Shown here: positions 43,141 through 55,451 of the stretch, piece after piece
Layout of the letters: each line of letters starts with the position of its first letter
Numbering within the stretch: the first letter of the stretch is position 1
Source of the DNA: Hyaloscypha bicolor E
Taxonomy: Eukaryota > Ascomycota > Leotiomycetes > Helotiales > Hyaloscyphaceae
NCBI RefSeq assembly: GCF_002865645.1
Contig: NW_020194519.1
Location: forward strand, 1,423,542 to 1,487,541
Direction: 5' to 3'
Length of the DNA stretch: 64,000 nucleotides
Position numbers and translations under genes: made by a program
Notes under the pieces: generated by a model
What the model was told of the DNA's origin: nothing
Databases searched by the model: none
What the model saw: the letters and a program-made list of their open reading frames with translations, nothing else

Positions 43141-45419
43141 TCATGTCGACTGCCGACTCACACTCCTCCTACGGATGCCCATCCGAGTCTGCATCTCAAA
43201 GCTTTCTCCACGTCTTTCCTTCCCATCCCACCGCCCACTCCTCCCCTCACCTCTCCAGCTCTCCCTCCTCTTCATCCCATCCGAGCCCCCTAAACCTGGC
43301 CCCTCCCCCCTTTCCGCCATTCCCTCATCGCTATCCCCTTCCTCGCCACCACGACCAACAAGCATCCCCTCGCTCCCACTACTCTGCACCGCCGTCTCCT
43401 CCGCACTCCTTTGTCCTCCCTCAGCCACATCCTCAAGGCTCTCCCCAAAATTCCCACCCACACTAATCATCGTAAACGGACTCGCAGTCGGTGCATCCAA
43501 CACCCGCAACTCCTCATCACTAAACCATTTCGGCAGCAGAAACGTCCTGACTGGCACCAACAGCAAAATGAAGATCGGAAACCCGACAGCGGCGATGGTC
43601 TGCGTGATGGCGAACGTGGCGCCGAAGCCGACGAGTTGGATGGCGACGAAGACCCAGATGGCGAGGCGGCGAGGGATGCGTTTTAGGGGCTCCGAGGCGG
43701 GCGTGAGGGATTTGTCTTTGAGGAGGAAGAGGATTTTCAGCGTGATGCCGTTTCCTTCGAGGGCTTGGACGCCCATTACGAAGAAGAGGCCGGCTAGGAC
43801 GCCTTGAGGGATGAGATGGAGGACGATGAGGAGAGGGCCAGTCATCGTGCCCAGGGTTAAGAGGCCTTGTGCGAGGTTTGAGAATCGCTGTTCAACAACG
43901 TGAGAGGTGATGGTTGTAACATGTCCCTTGTTGGCCCCTTCTTCGTTGGGGTCTGCAACGACCTTCGTGACGCAGAGGGAGGCGGTGTGGAATGGTGCTT
44001 GCGGGATGAGGCCGTTGGGGGCGGGGATCCCGAGGAGGCCTGCCACGCCCGTCGTGAGGCCAAGGAGGAAGATGTCCCAGTGAAACCCAGCCGGTTTGCG
44101 CAGCGGGAATTCGGTGCCTTGGGCAATGAGTGAGGAGACGTTGTGGTCGAAGTAGAAGAGGATGGTGAGGAGGATGGCAAACGGGATGGCGATGAAGACG
44201 TCGCCTATGCTGACATCCCAGAAGTGGATGAGCCATCCTCGGTCCGTGGTTGGGAAGAAGGCTTTGCTGGTGGGCAGAGTGTTTAGGGATACTTCACGCA
44301 TCTTCCCAATGTGCACAAAGCCGGTGAAGAAGATGACTGTGAGAGGGGTGCCGTAGTCTGTGAGGAAGACGCGGATGTAGTGTTGGAATAAGGGGCTTGT
44401 GCCAATGAGACCGCAGAGGTAGCCGATGAATAGCACGAGGAGTGCGACTGTGATGGAGAGGTAGAAAGCTTCGTCTGAGCCTTGACGGGTTAGGACCTGG
44501 ATGCCTTTTTGCAGGTAGATGAAAGCAACGTAGAAGCCGAAGATATCGCAGGAGAAACGGGTTACGTATTTCAAGGCGTTGCAGGCGTTTGTAAAGGCAA
44601 GAAACCAGTGCATTACAAGGGACCACCTGAGTTCAGTCAGTTGAGGTTCGGCTTCTTGGAGGATGAGACTTGCAGCCCGATCAAAGCCATGAAAGCAAAA
44701 TAATTCGTGCCCGTGGGGGCCATGATATCGTAGACCGTACTGTACTATCATTAGCAGCCTCTTGATATAAAAATCTTGAAGACTCACTAGTTGAAAACGG
44801 TAATAGGGCCAGTGACACCAACAATAACCAATGGCTGTGCAGCAAAAACTGCAAATACCACCGAACCAAGAACAGAAGCAAGCAGAACTTCATTGACACC
44901 GTAACTCATATTTGTCTTCGTGAACCTATCTTGATTAGTCCCTTCTTCTTCCCCTCTTTAGCGAACTTACATGTCCAACGAGAAAGCCAACGCAGGCAGA
45001 ATACTATTCAAATCAGCATCGTGATCATATTGAAGATCATTTGACTTGGAGAGGGAATGAGATGTGTGATGAACATACTTGGCAAAATACATATAAACCG
45101 TAGCAGGCACAACCCGATAATCCCAAGCATCCACCCAATCACTCCAATAAAACGGCAGCCTCCTCCTCACATCATTAATCATGCCTCTAAAAAGTCTGAT
45201 CTTCCACCATTTCGGCACATGTTTACTCCTTGCACTAGCATTCGTATTCGTCTGTCTCAGCTCATTCTGAGGAGCCTGGTTCTGGGATGGAGTGTGGGAG
45301 GGGAGCAAGTTGAGGCGGTGGCGCCATGATTTCCGCGTTCCTGAGGAGTGGGGGTCGCCAGGGGCGTGTTGGAGAGAAGTGGGGAGGGTGTAGGTGTTTG
45401 GAGAGGATTGGGAAGCCAT
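43141..45419 (-). CDS. BOR1: Bor1-like SLC4 anion (borate/bicarbonate) transporter
   Basis: Exons are 45079-45419, 44971-45003, 44788-44925, 44674-44739 and 43141-44626, giving 687 residues. The N-terminal cytosolic domain is short and basic (KWWKIRLFRGMINDVRRRLPFYWSDW). About a dozen hydrophobic segments follow with SLC4 hallmarks: ALAFSLDMFTKTNMSYGVNEVLLASVLG, VGVTGPITVFNYTVYDI, FLTDYGTPLTVIFFTGF, GFHWDIFLLGLTTGVAGLLGIPAPNGLIPQAPFHTASL. The C-terminus is a long Gly/Glu/Ser-rich cytosolic tail. Yeast Bor1 exports borate at the plasma membrane and affects vacuolar sorting. Intron 4 (44627-44673) has a GC donor (GCAAGT), and only this choice gives the expected LIGLWSLVMHW junction. The 33-base exon 2 is also needed. 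Confidence 0.92.
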
Positions 45420-46045
45420 GGTGGGGGAGGCGTTGAGGATCAGAGATTCTCGAGATAACCAGGTATCAATTGAGACATCGGGATGTCAAATATGCCACAG
45501 AACTACGGACGAAGGGCTTGATGAGAGATTTATGTCGTTGTGAGCTGGGCCAAGAGGCTATCGGAACTCTTAGCTTTTGGTGGGGTAGTACCAAGTGAAA
45601 AATGACGTTGGGGCGAGGTTTGAAGTGGGTCTGGGAGAAGTGCCTAATCAACAATGTGTCAAACAATTTAATTAATTATAATTATCGGCCGGTAATCAAA
45701 TTAAATTAAGTCAGAAACCTAATAATTAAAGTATAATTAATTGTTTAGTCACGTGAGCTTGCAAAAGCAGCAAAGAGTTAGGAGACGGTGTCATAAGGCT
45801 TAAGATAATACTTAAATTAAACAGGGTTCTATAACTTTCAGCTTAAGTATATAAGAGAAGAGCTTAAAAAAGTCTTAAAAGAAGAGTGAACCGAGATCGA
45901 AGTCTTGTAAGCACGACTTTCAAGTTTGTCAGGCACGTGCTCAATGCTCATGATTCAATTATACGGCAACACTTGTGGGGTATCTATGAAATGGTGCACG
46001 CTAAATGCAAATGCTAAGCCACCATCACCGCATCCATCGTTACAC
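45420..46045. other. Intergenic region with AT-rich island
   Basis: Between the SLC4 promoter and the 3' end of the lipase-like gene. From about 45660 to 45890 the DNA is strongly AT-rich, with many TTAATTA, AATTAA and CTTAAG/CTTAAA words, unlike the flanks. It has no open frame. This could be a remnant of a repeat mutated by RIP, but no terminal repeats or coding remnants were found. Confidence 0.45.
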
Positions 46046-48313
46046 TCATTCGGTGCCAAGGATCATTCTTCTTTCAGCGTCCGCTTCAACCCATTTACTG
46101 ATTCTCTCGCCCACATCGCCAACTAGGCTCTCATACTGTGGACCTGGGAAGAAGAGTCCGCAATGTGCACCGACCTCGTCGACCCCCTCCATATATACTC
46201 TGATCCAGCACTTGTCTCTCTTGCCGCCATGTTCGGGTGGAAGCATGCAGAACTTCTTGTCTCTCTTCGGCTTCCCAGATTGTACTGACGATGCAACCGA
46301 CGCTTGTCGCTCCTTTGGTGGTTCAGGATTGATGGTCGCCTGCCGCTTCTCCTCTTCCTTTTCTTCTTTCAGTCTTTGCTTCTCCTCTGCTTTCAGTTGC
46401 TTCTCTCGCCCCTGTTGGGCCTTCCTCTCGCGTTTCTCAATCAACTTCTTGCGGTCTTTGATGGCACTTTCTCGGTCTTTCACTGCTTGTTGGTATGCTC
46501 TCATGATACGCTTTTGCTCTTTTTCGGCGATCTTCCGAGAGTCCTTATCAGTGTAGACAGTGAGATCGATTGCCTCGGGCTCGGTTGGAACAGGTGGAAT
46601 TCGGGGTAAAGCTGGTTCGGAGGGAGTAGACTTGAGTTTATTCATCGGCTCTTCCGACGCTTCGGTGGTACTTGCCATGGTCAAGGATTCCGGTTCATCG
46701 TCCTCTTCGATCGGAATCGAGTCAATATGCCTCATTTCAGGCGGTTCCTGAATATCGTTTTGCACACCCGAGTTATCTCCGAGCCCCTGCATTTGTGCTT
46801 CAACCGGTGAGGCATTTGGACCATCTTCAAGTGGTTGCGGGGTAATGGCACCATCGCTGTGCTCTTCGACCGAAATCTTCGGTGTAGATGCAGGAGAGCG
46901 ACTACTTGAACGGGTGGTACTTTGCGGTGTGAGACTCATATCCTGCATCTCCACTTCAATAGGCTTCAGGTCTCCACCTGAATCCATCATCTGACCAGGC
47001 GGAACTTTTAGGGGCTTTGGTGGTTTTGGTCTTCCAGTGCTTGCCGTATAGTAGTTGACAAATCGAATTCGTCTAATTGGAGGTTGATAGCCGGGTTGAT
47101 TTCTCTGGGCGAGATCATTCACATCCTCAAGCCCACGAAGCTTCTCATATCGACTCTTGAGCCCAGGATAGTCTGCTAAGCACCCTCCAAATTCTAAGTG
47201 GGACATGAAATATTGCTTTGTTGCAGTGGTAAGTCCATCCGAATGCTTATTGATGAAATGTAGTACGTTAGACCACCCCTTTCGTTCTGCTAACCGCACA
47301 TCGTTTGGGAAAGGTGGATTAAAATATGGATCATCGGGTGGACTGGCTAAGGGGGATGTAATGCTTTGGATAAGGCTTGGTTGTAATGATACCTCCGAAT
47401 CTGCTACGGAGGGAGCATAGCTGGGCGAAGAAACCGAGGCCTGGCTGTTCATTGATGGAGTGTTCGTTCCACTAGTTGAGGACTGGCTGGTTTTTCCAGG
47501 AGGCTCTGGAGCCGGACGAAAGAGGCTCCCAATACCACTCACCACCACACCTGGATGCATACCCAAGAACGGTGTATCAAAACTGATGGTTCCCAGTATT
47601 CGATGACGAAATGGTTTGCCAGTGGCTGGAGTTAGAGGCCTTTGAAGAGCAACTTCCGCTGACAATATTCCTCCCATGCTATGTCCCAGGAGAATAACTT
47701 CGGTATAGTGGTTCTCATTTGGTTCGAGCCTAGTAGTCAATAAGCTAGATATGTTCGAAGGACTGAGTAGGGCTTACCATGTGCTAAAATCATCCCTGGC
47801 GAAATCGATTGCTTTCCTTGACTTGTATCTTGGGTATATTTTAGTATGGACCACATGAGTGTCTGCGAGGGTGATCGTGAGGAGATTGTGGACGTGTGCT
47901 GGGAAGCTCTGGAAGCTGGTTTCATTCCCCAGGAACCCATGGATATAAATCAGCAGCAGAGTTCGCCGGCCATCTCTGCCTGACTCTGATGGTACCAAGG
48001 AATGCGTCGAGGAAGATCTTGGATCGTGAGAGCGCCATTGCTCGGATATCAACTGGCTCCTTCTCTGATCGTCTGCGGAGTAGGGCGGGGGAGCAGGCGC
48101 GGACGCTGTTCGAGGTGGCAGAGGAGGTGGAGCATTTTGCCGTGACTTCTCCGCAAGTTGAGAAGGAGTGGCGAAGCCTGAGAGGCCTGGCTCGTCTCGT
48201 CTTGATTTTTCCGCAAGCTGGGCAGACGTAGCCATTCCTTCCAGTGTGGGAGGAGACGAGACTCCCAAACGGTCCTTGCGAGCCTTCTCGTCTAGTTGCG
48301 CTTGAGTTGCCAT
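46046..48313 (-). CDS. DUF676-like lipase/esterase with coiled-coil tail
   Basis: Exons are 47778-48313 and 46046-47729, giving 739 residues. The N-terminus has three similar segments (ATQAQLDEKARKDR, ATSAQLAEKSRRD, ATPSQLAEKSRQN). A hydrolase domain follows with LLIYIHGFLGNETSFQSFPAHV, then the nucleophile motif ILLGHSMGGILSAEVAL. The pattern is that of alpha/beta-fold serine esterases of the DUF676/PGAP1-like group. Then come a long disordered stretch and a charged coiled coil (AEKEQKRIMRAYQQAVKDR to KEEKEEEKRQ). The C-terminus has a conserved-looking domain (DKKFCMLPPEHGGKRDKCWIRVYM). It probably acts on membrane lipids, but the substrate is unknown. Confidence 0.85.
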
Positions 48314-49369
48314 TGCGTGCTGACTTTATCGATGGAGTTGCTATCGGAGAGGAGTCGGCATGTTTCCTTTTTGCTGCTTTGTTCCGTTCTGTTTCATGGA
48401 TCTGGTTGAAGTCTTGTTCCATGGCGGGCAGCCCCGCAATCAGTGGCTTCCAGGGTGCCTCTCGCATGGCATCATCCCGCAGATCACGTGGGCGACTCCT
48501 GATTTATGCAGAACATTTCATATGTAAACAAATGGATAACAATTTTCCCCTTTGGTTAAACAAAATGTCAGACACCAGATCAACGATACACGCAATTCCC
48601 TCCCACCCTTCCAGGCCAACAGCTGCGTTCTCGTGTTGCATCGGGCCTATGGAGGCGTCATGAAATATTGAAAGAGGCCCGATACGATACGGCAGGGTGG
48701 CTCCGATGAAGACAAGCTTCGACTGCTTCTGGTCCCTGGACGGTGGGACCGCCTGCCCGAGCCAAACCCAAGCCAAACCTTCTGCGACTGCGAGTACGAG
48801 TAGATTATCAGCGCTCTGGCAGTCGAGTGTTGGTCGTCCGGACAGGACAGGACAGGACAGGACCGGACAGGCAGGTCAAGGATGCGCAGGGCGAGGGCAG
48901 CTGCCAGCAGGGCTCCAGTTGTTACTCGTTCCTTCCCGTAATGATGCAGGCTCCTCGGCCTCCTTTATCCTCAGCCTATCAGTCGCCGAGCAAGCCGACA
49001 CTGGGCCTCGTGCACATCTCGTCCGAATCTCGTCCCCTGGCAAAACGGCTGTTATTATTATGGTAATCTGCAAACGTCGGCCATGATAGGCCAATCAGGA
49101 AAGTCTCAGGAAAGTCTCCATTTCCCAGCCTCGCTGATTCGCTGGCCCCGCCCCGCCCAGGGCAGGCCCCCCCCTCCTTAGCGAAATTGACTTCGAGCAG
49201 CAATCTATCTTTGCTTGCTGGCAGTGACATTATTCCGGAGTCCTCGCGGCTCTTCTCCTCTCGTCGCTCTCCCAACCTCACTCGCCCCCTCCCGAACGAC
49301 GGCAATGAGTTGACGGAGGAATCTTCAATCGCGTCACGTCGCGCACTCAATCCTGCAACAGCGCGCGCC
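48314..49369. other. Divergent intergenic region with a GGACA microsatellite
   Basis: About 1.06 kb upstream of the lipase-like and membrane-protein genes. Contains a short GACAG tandem array. The frame of the membrane-protein gene stays open upstream of its ATG to 49187. No separate gene. Confidence 0.4.
48839..48872 (+). repeat. Imperfect GACAG pentanucleotide microsatellite
   Basis: About six GACAG/GACCG units in a row, the first four perfect. Length variation between isolates is likely. Confidence 0.8.
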
Positions 49370-50773
49370 ATGGGCGACACCATCGCTGGGCCATCACTCC
49401 TTCTGGCCAAGCAAGACCTCGCTCACCGAGAGCACCCACATCAACACAATCATAATCACAATCGTTTGCACAGAAGAGAGGCGCCGGCAGTGTTTACGGA
49501 GGTTGTGGCGACAATCTCGGTGGTACAACAAGTAGATGTGGATATTAATGGAAACACCTATTCGACGGAGACACTTACGACGGTGTCTTCCCCTTCGATA
49601 ACGAACGAAAATGCAGCAACGACACCAACGGAAAGCCCAGCAGTCGGCACACCGGCGGCAACTGCTGGAGGGGGGTCCGGAGGATCGCACGCATCACAGT
49701 CACTACTTTCAGATCAAGGCATAACTTCAACAACGATACCCACGCATTTTCCCACGCTGGTTCTCAGCACTAATTCAACATCTTGTAAGTCAACGTGTCA
49801 ATCGAGAAACGAGAGGAGACTGACCGAGTCCACAGTAATTTCTTCAACCACTAATAGCTCACGCTTCACCAACTCCACCATCGCCTCGAGGACTTCGCTC
49901 ACCTGCATAACATCCACCACTTCAACCGATGATTTCTGGGAGAGCTCCACCTCGACCCTCTATGCACCAAGCTATACCGCAAAGAGCTCCGTTACCACTG
50001 GGGGAAATGTTGGAGGGACTGGCGTTGCTGGAGGCGGTGTGTCGACAAGCACCCCAGCTTCTGGAAATGGAGCCTCGAATTCTTCTACGGCATCTCCACC
50101 GGTCATTGCAGGTGGTGTTGTGGGTAGTGTTGCCGGGGTTGCCATTCTTATTTTTATTATAATGGCCTTCCTCCGGTGGAAGAAGAGGCATCAGTCAATG
50201 TTGTTGTTGGGCGATGGGGATGCAGGAACCGCAGCAGAAACGACTCGGGATGGACCATCTTCGCAACCACCAGGCGGAATGATTGAGCGGCGATCATTGG
50301 CTCTCGGTGTTCCTGCTGTGCTGGCCAGTATGACTGGCTATAAGAGATCGTCCCAGAAGACGGAGACCGATCGAACAATTTCATCGACGGCGGGGAGTGA
50401 ACGTGGATTCTACCGTGTGTCTGGGAGAAAGCTACCGTCAGTTCTGCAAAGTGGTGGTGACGGGTATGGAGGCGGAATTGGTACAAATACCTTGAGTGGA
50501 TCATCTTTCTACCGAGATTCGCAAGGATTCTACGGAGGTGCTGGAAGCCCTACAAGCCCCTCGCACCCCCCTGGTGCTATGTCCTTTACTCGAGATAGCG
50601 GCGTACCTGTTATGCGGCCTTCCCCAGCTCGAACGCCAGTGACAGAACAAAGCCCATTCTCAGAATTTCCAGCGCCTCTCGACCCACCGCCACGTCGACC
50701 AACTGATGACCTCGGCCGGTCCCATCCCTCACAAGATGGGTCTCAGAGGTCCCGATTCACTGAAGAGGTCTGA
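49370..50773 (+). CDS. Ser/Thr-rich single-pass membrane protein
   Basis: Exons are 49370-49784 and 49836-50773, giving 450 residues. The intron is 51 nt, so the frame also reads through it, but it has a perfect GTAAGT donor, a CTGAC branch point and a CACAG acceptor. A His-rich segment (HREHPHQHNHNHNRLHRREAPA) precedes a large Ser/Thr/Gly-rich region expected to be O-mannosylated. One membrane span (VIAGGVVGSVAGVAILIFIIMAFL) is followed at once by a basic stop-transfer RWKKRH and a Ser/Pro-rich cytosolic tail. The layout recalls Mid2/Wsc-type wall sensors, without a WSC domain. No clear signal peptide follows the ATG at 49370, so a short upstream exon may be missing. Function not known. Confidence 0.7.
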   Translation: MGDTIAGPSLLLAKQDLAHREHPHQHNHNHNRLHRREAPAVFTEVVATISVVQQVDVDINGNTYSTETLTTVSSPSITNENAATTPTESPAVGTPAATAGGGSGGSHASQSLLSDQGITSTTIPTHFPTLVLSTNSTSCKSTCQSRNERRLTESTVISSTTNSSRFTNSTIASRTSLTCITSTTSTDDFWESSTSTLYAPSYTAKSSVTTGGNVGGTGVAGGGVSTSTPASGNGASNSSTASPPVIAGGVVGSVAGVAILIFIIMAFLRWKKRHQSMLLLGDGDAGTAAETTRDGPSSQPPGGMIERRSLALGVPAVLASMTGYKRSSQKTETDRTISSTAGSERGFYRVSGRKLPSVLQSGGDGYGGGIGTNTLSGSSFYRDSQGFYGGAGSPTSPSHPPGAMSFTRDSGVPVMRPSPARTPVTEQSPFSEFPAPLDPPPRRPTDDLGRSHPSQDGSQRSRFTEEV

Positions 50774-52494
50774 AATAAGCCTTTTCGTCTCAAAAAAATG
50801 TCTGTGCCTCGGTGCCAGGGATTTCCGTATGGATGACGAAACTCTGAATTCCCTGTAGATATTGTCTTTTGAGCGTCGTGCAGTGGCCATTTGCCTTGGC
50901 TCCTTGCCTGGATATCTTTGTGTTTTGCATTTGATTGGCGTTTGTTCGTGAGCTACGAATCTGGTATCGCTCTGCGTGGGAAGATCTGATCTCCTCTGTT
51001 ACAATGACGATGGAGCCGTCGTTGCGTTACGTGGAAGAGTTGTTCGACGGAGGCTAGGGCCGATAGAATAGCGGTCTGACCTCGCTGTGTCTAGACCTGG
51101 TGTCACCTTTTGTATAATGTATTCTGGACTTTAGATCAGATCGATAGGGAGAAAATGAGATCATGAGACGGAGATTTTGACATGACTCTGCTCATTGAGT
51201 GACAGTGACAGTGACAGTGACAGTGACCTTGCATTATTGTCTGTATTAAGCTGACGAGTCCCCACCACCCGTCTGAAGTAGAGCATGCGGTGGTCGGTTC
51301 GGCCAGACGCAAAACACTCCTCGCGGATACCGACAGTGGGTTGGGTGTAATATGATACAGCAGCTCAAGTTGGGCCAGTGCGGGCGCCTCGGAGCTCGAA
51401 TGGGGTGTTGAGTACGATCAACGGTCGAGGAGGGCTTGGTTGACGGTTTCATGGGTGTCTGAGATGGGCACAGGCTCTGCCATTGGCAGCGCGCACACAA
51501 TGGACCACGAACTCTTGCAAGGAGTTATTGGCTCGACCAGCCCTGGAAAGAGGAACAGGTCTGCAGGATCACAGAGAACGAGGCAAGAATTTTCCAGACG
51601 GCTTTGGCTTCATTATTTCAGGCACGCCAACGTGGAAGGGGCCTCGTCCCATGAAGTTGTAGATACGTGGGTGTGAAACAGCTGGGTGGGCCGGATCAAT
51701 TGCGCTCCCAGCTTGCACCATGCCACCAACCTTAATCTGACTTCTGCAGACGCTCCATTGGGAAGACCGCCCTGTCACAGAAGTGCCTCCTTTCGACGCG
51801 GGGATTTTCTGCTTCGAACCCTGCAGAGGTCGAGGTTTTGACGATTGAGGCGCAGCACCCTGCACATTTTGAGGGCTCAGGGCTCGAAGTCTCCTCCGTA
51901 CGAACTTACCAAGCGATGAGAGATTTGCTCGAATTGCGCCCTTGCTCTGTAAGCAGTGTGGATTTTGAGCCCAACCCCGACGCGGATAGCCGATTACGAT
52001 GTGTTGCACCAAGAACGATCGCCGGCCGTTGTGAAGTGCGAACGTTCGAGACTGCGCAGAGGAAACCACACCAGCACACTTCACTTCTTTTGTCAGGGTC
52101 CACGGACACAGTTCATAGTCATCACGCTCGGCACTTCACCAGTTTGGGCTCTTATCTTCACACTTCCACTCCTCCACCACCGATCAACACCAACACTGCA
52201 GCGAATCATCCTCCCGCCACATCCAGCAGCCCCCGCGATAAAGGACCCTGCACATCACAACAATTGGCTGCCGAAATTATTCTTGGCGCGACGGCGGAGG
52301 TTCAGCTAAACTCCGCAACTGATTCCACGTCAGTACTGGGACAGGCAAAGGCTTACGCGAAAACGAACAGGACAAGTACGTGCGAATAGCACAGCACAAC
52401 CAGCCCATAGTGCGCAAAGACGGTGCAACTTTCGACCTGCCAGAGTTAGGGCGGACGTCTCGTCCTGAGAATCTCTACGACTCTTTTGCAACTA
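50774..52494. promoter_or_regulatory. Long upstream region of the Zn2Cys6 gene
   Basis: 1.7 kb between two plus-strand genes. It contains a perfect AGTGAC array (51198-51227). Open frames on both strands near 51570-52390 overlap each other and have no domain. A long 5' leader with upstream ORFs, common for fungal regulators, is possible. Confidence 0.4.
51198..51227 (+). repeat. AGTGAC hexanucleotide microsatellite, five perfect copies
   Basis: Five head-to-tail AGTGAC units in the non-coding stretch upstream of the Zn2Cys6 regulator. Confidence 0.9.
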
Positions 52495-55451
52495 ATGCTG
52501 TCCCAGTCGCAACCGCCAATGATGGATCACAACGGCTTCCAGATGCCTCAGATGGCGGCACCGCCGCTGATGAACCCCCCACCGCAGATCTTTGGGGCTT
52601 ATTCCGCGGATGGACTGCCAAACATGAACATGCAAGACCTATCACAACCACTTTTCGGGGATGGATCTCTGATGGATGAGAGTATCGAGGCCAAGAGGAG
52701 GCGGATAGCGAGGGTAGGAAGGATTTGTGCGAGCACAGTGCGAGACATGCTGACGACATTGCAGGCTTGTGATATGTGTAGGAAGAAGAAGATAAAATGC
52801 GATGGGAAGATGCCGGCTTGTACCCATTGCATCAATTACAAGACAGAATGCGTTTTCACACAGGTCGAGAAGAAGAGGAATCCACCGAAGGGGTATGCGG
52901 GCCCGAATTCCCGTCTTGAAGTCGTCGCTGACATTACACCAGTGCGAAATATATCGAGGGCCTCGAGAATAGACTAGGAAGGATGGAAAGCTTGCTCAGA
53001 CTTTCTGGTATACATTTCTGTGGTTCCGAGCTCGTAAGGCCGAGGCTAATATCACCCAGGACTGCTGACCGAGGACGATAATGGTCGGACGGATTTGGGG
53101 ACTTTGGAGAAACGACTTGCAGAGAAGAGAGAGTCGCAGAGACAGTCTGAAGCACCAGGATCACAACCAACCTCGCCCTCGCATAGCACGCCGAATGAAG
53201 GAAGCGGTTCCACACCGCGGAGCACTTTGGCATCGCCTGAGCCGAACAGCAAGAATGGAGATAAACGAAAGAGCACTCTTTCAGAAAAGTCGGAAGAAGA
53301 GGTCGAGGCCCTTTCAGACATGATGTGTTCTCTGGTCACAAATAATTGTGGTGAAACTCGATATATTGGTGCGGGGTTCTGGCATGAGGTATTTTGAAGG
53401 CATTGCTGACATACTTTAGGATCTTCATCCGGATTCTCCATTTTCTCGCCCAAGGGTATCCAATGGGTGAACGAAAAAACTGGCGACTCCTCTTTCCAGG
53501 AAATGATCTCGTCGGCTTCGGTGGATGAGAATAAATGGATGTACTGGAAACCAGAGGTGTTCTCTGATCTGTTTCGACGACCAATATTTCAGCAACTTCC
53601 CCCAAAGGCGGAGTGCGTGTCCTTGCTCAAGGATTTCTTTGAAAATTTCAACTGCATGTTCCCGCTCTTCCATCAGCCAACATTCATGCATCTGGTCGAT
53701 CGACAATATTCTCGAGATCCATATGAAGGTTCTGGATGGTGGGCCAGCTTGAATGTCACTCTCGCAATAGCTCACCGACTACGAGTTATGAGTAACCTTG
53801 TTCCGAAAGATGAGGATGAAAAGGCATGGGGTTATTTGAAAAACGCGATAGGGGTATTCACCGAGCTCACGTTGCGTAATACCGACCTGTTGAGCGTACA
53901 GGCACTCCTTGGGATGGCAATGTTCTTGCAAGGCACTCCGAACCCGCAACCATCTTTCTTCTTAGTTGCGGCAGCTCTTCGATCATCCCACAGCATTGGA
54001 CTGCACAAGAAAGGTTCCGGCTTTAATCTCAATCCTGTAGAGATAGAACAGCGGAAACGAGTCTTCTGGATTGCTTATATGCTGGACAAGGATATTTGCT
54101 TGCGCTCTGGACGACCTCCGGCGCAGGACGACGATGATATGAATGTGGAACTTCCAAGCGCAGACCCGGAGGATAACATCGGCAACATTCCTCTTGCTGA
54201 TGGAAAAGGAAAGGTCAACTTGTTCCGTCTGATGTGCGAATTTGCAACAATTGAAAGCAAGGTTTACAAGCAGTTGTATTCAACGAAAGCTTCGAAGCAG
54301 TCTGATGGAGAGCTTCTCAATACCATCGGAGAGCTTGATCATCTTTTGGAGGAGTGGAAAGACAGCATCCCAGTTGACTTCCGTCCGGAACACGAGATCA
54401 AAGCATCACATACGCCGCTTATACTCCATATCGTGGTTCTTCATTTTAGTTACTACAACTGTTTGACAACAATCCACCGAATGTCCGTTCACCACGGTTA
54501 CTGGACCAGTCGGTTGTCGAATTATGCTATCCAGGGGTTGAATGCCAGACCGCTGAATCCACGCGTCTTCTCGTCAGCAGCCCTCTGCGTGTCAGCTGCA
54601 CGAGCCTCTATTCATCTGATTAAATATGTACCACAAGGAGATTTCCAATGTGTTTGGTAAGTGGAAATAATATCTTGCAATGCGCTACGACTAACAAGCT
54701 TAGGCTCATCCTCTATTTCCCCGTCTCAGCTCTTGTAACATTATTCGGAAATATTCTACAGAACCCTCAGGACCCTAGAGCTAGATCAGATGTCCGCCTG
54801 ATGAACCTTGTCGTCAGCTTCTTATCAATGCTCGTTACAGAGGAAGAAAATGGAGGCGTGAAGCGAATGCTGGGTGTCTGCTCTGAATTCGAGAGAATCG
54901 CCAAGGTTGTCCTCGATAAAGCAGACAAGGACTCGTCGTCAAGACGAAAGCGGAAGAACAACGAAGAGCAGGCAGGAAAAGCAAAGGGTCCTCCCGGTAC
55001 CTCCGGCCCACCACCGCATACTCCTATGCAGCAGAATGCTCAAACGCCCTCTATGGCCAGCGTCTTTTCGCCGGGTCTGAACAACCCAATGAACCCACAG
55101 AGCTCCTACAGCACACCTATGCCGAACGGATCGCCCGGCGCGCAAAACTGGACCACAGATTTCGCCAACGGGAGTGAATACATGACACCCAATAACGGCG
55201 GAGGCATGACCCCCTTCGCCGATATCCAAGGCTACACAAATGGCAACGATATCGGCTCGCCCCTCAACATCAACAGCTTCCAACAGCCTTTCGTGCCCCA
55301 GGACTTGTGGCAGATGCCGATGACATTAGAATGGGACTGGGCAGACATGACGGGTGGCCAATACCCCTCGTTCGAGAACGGCGTCATGGGCGATCCGACG
55401 CTGCAGAATAGCAATAATCAGCATCTGCAGCACCAGCAGCAGATGCGGTAG
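52495..55451 (+). CDS. Zn2Cys6 transcription factor with fungal_trans domain
   Basis: Exons are 52495-52713, 52765-52892, 52943-53007, 53060-53368, 53420-54656 and 54704-55451, giving 901 residues. A Met/Pro/Gln-rich N-terminus and basic EAKRRRIAR lead into the binuclear zinc cluster [19 protein letters not shown] then [10 protein letters not shown] (C-x2-C-x6-C-x6-C-x2-C-x6-C). A linker and dimerisation helix follow ([23 protein letters not shown]). The middle-homology region (fungal_trans, PF04082) includes [42 protein letters not shown] and [23 protein letters not shown]. The C-terminus is Pro/Gln/Asn-rich with an acidic-aromatic patch (LEWDWADM), likely activating. Target genes are unknown. 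The start could also be ATG at 52528-52531 region (MMDHN). Confidence 0.9.

Noticed and set aside
43079..43807. 242-codon plus-strand open frame
   Set aside because: It is the antisense of the Gly/Glu/Ser-rich tail of the SLC4 transporter; its Ser/Pro composition comes from that and it has no domain.
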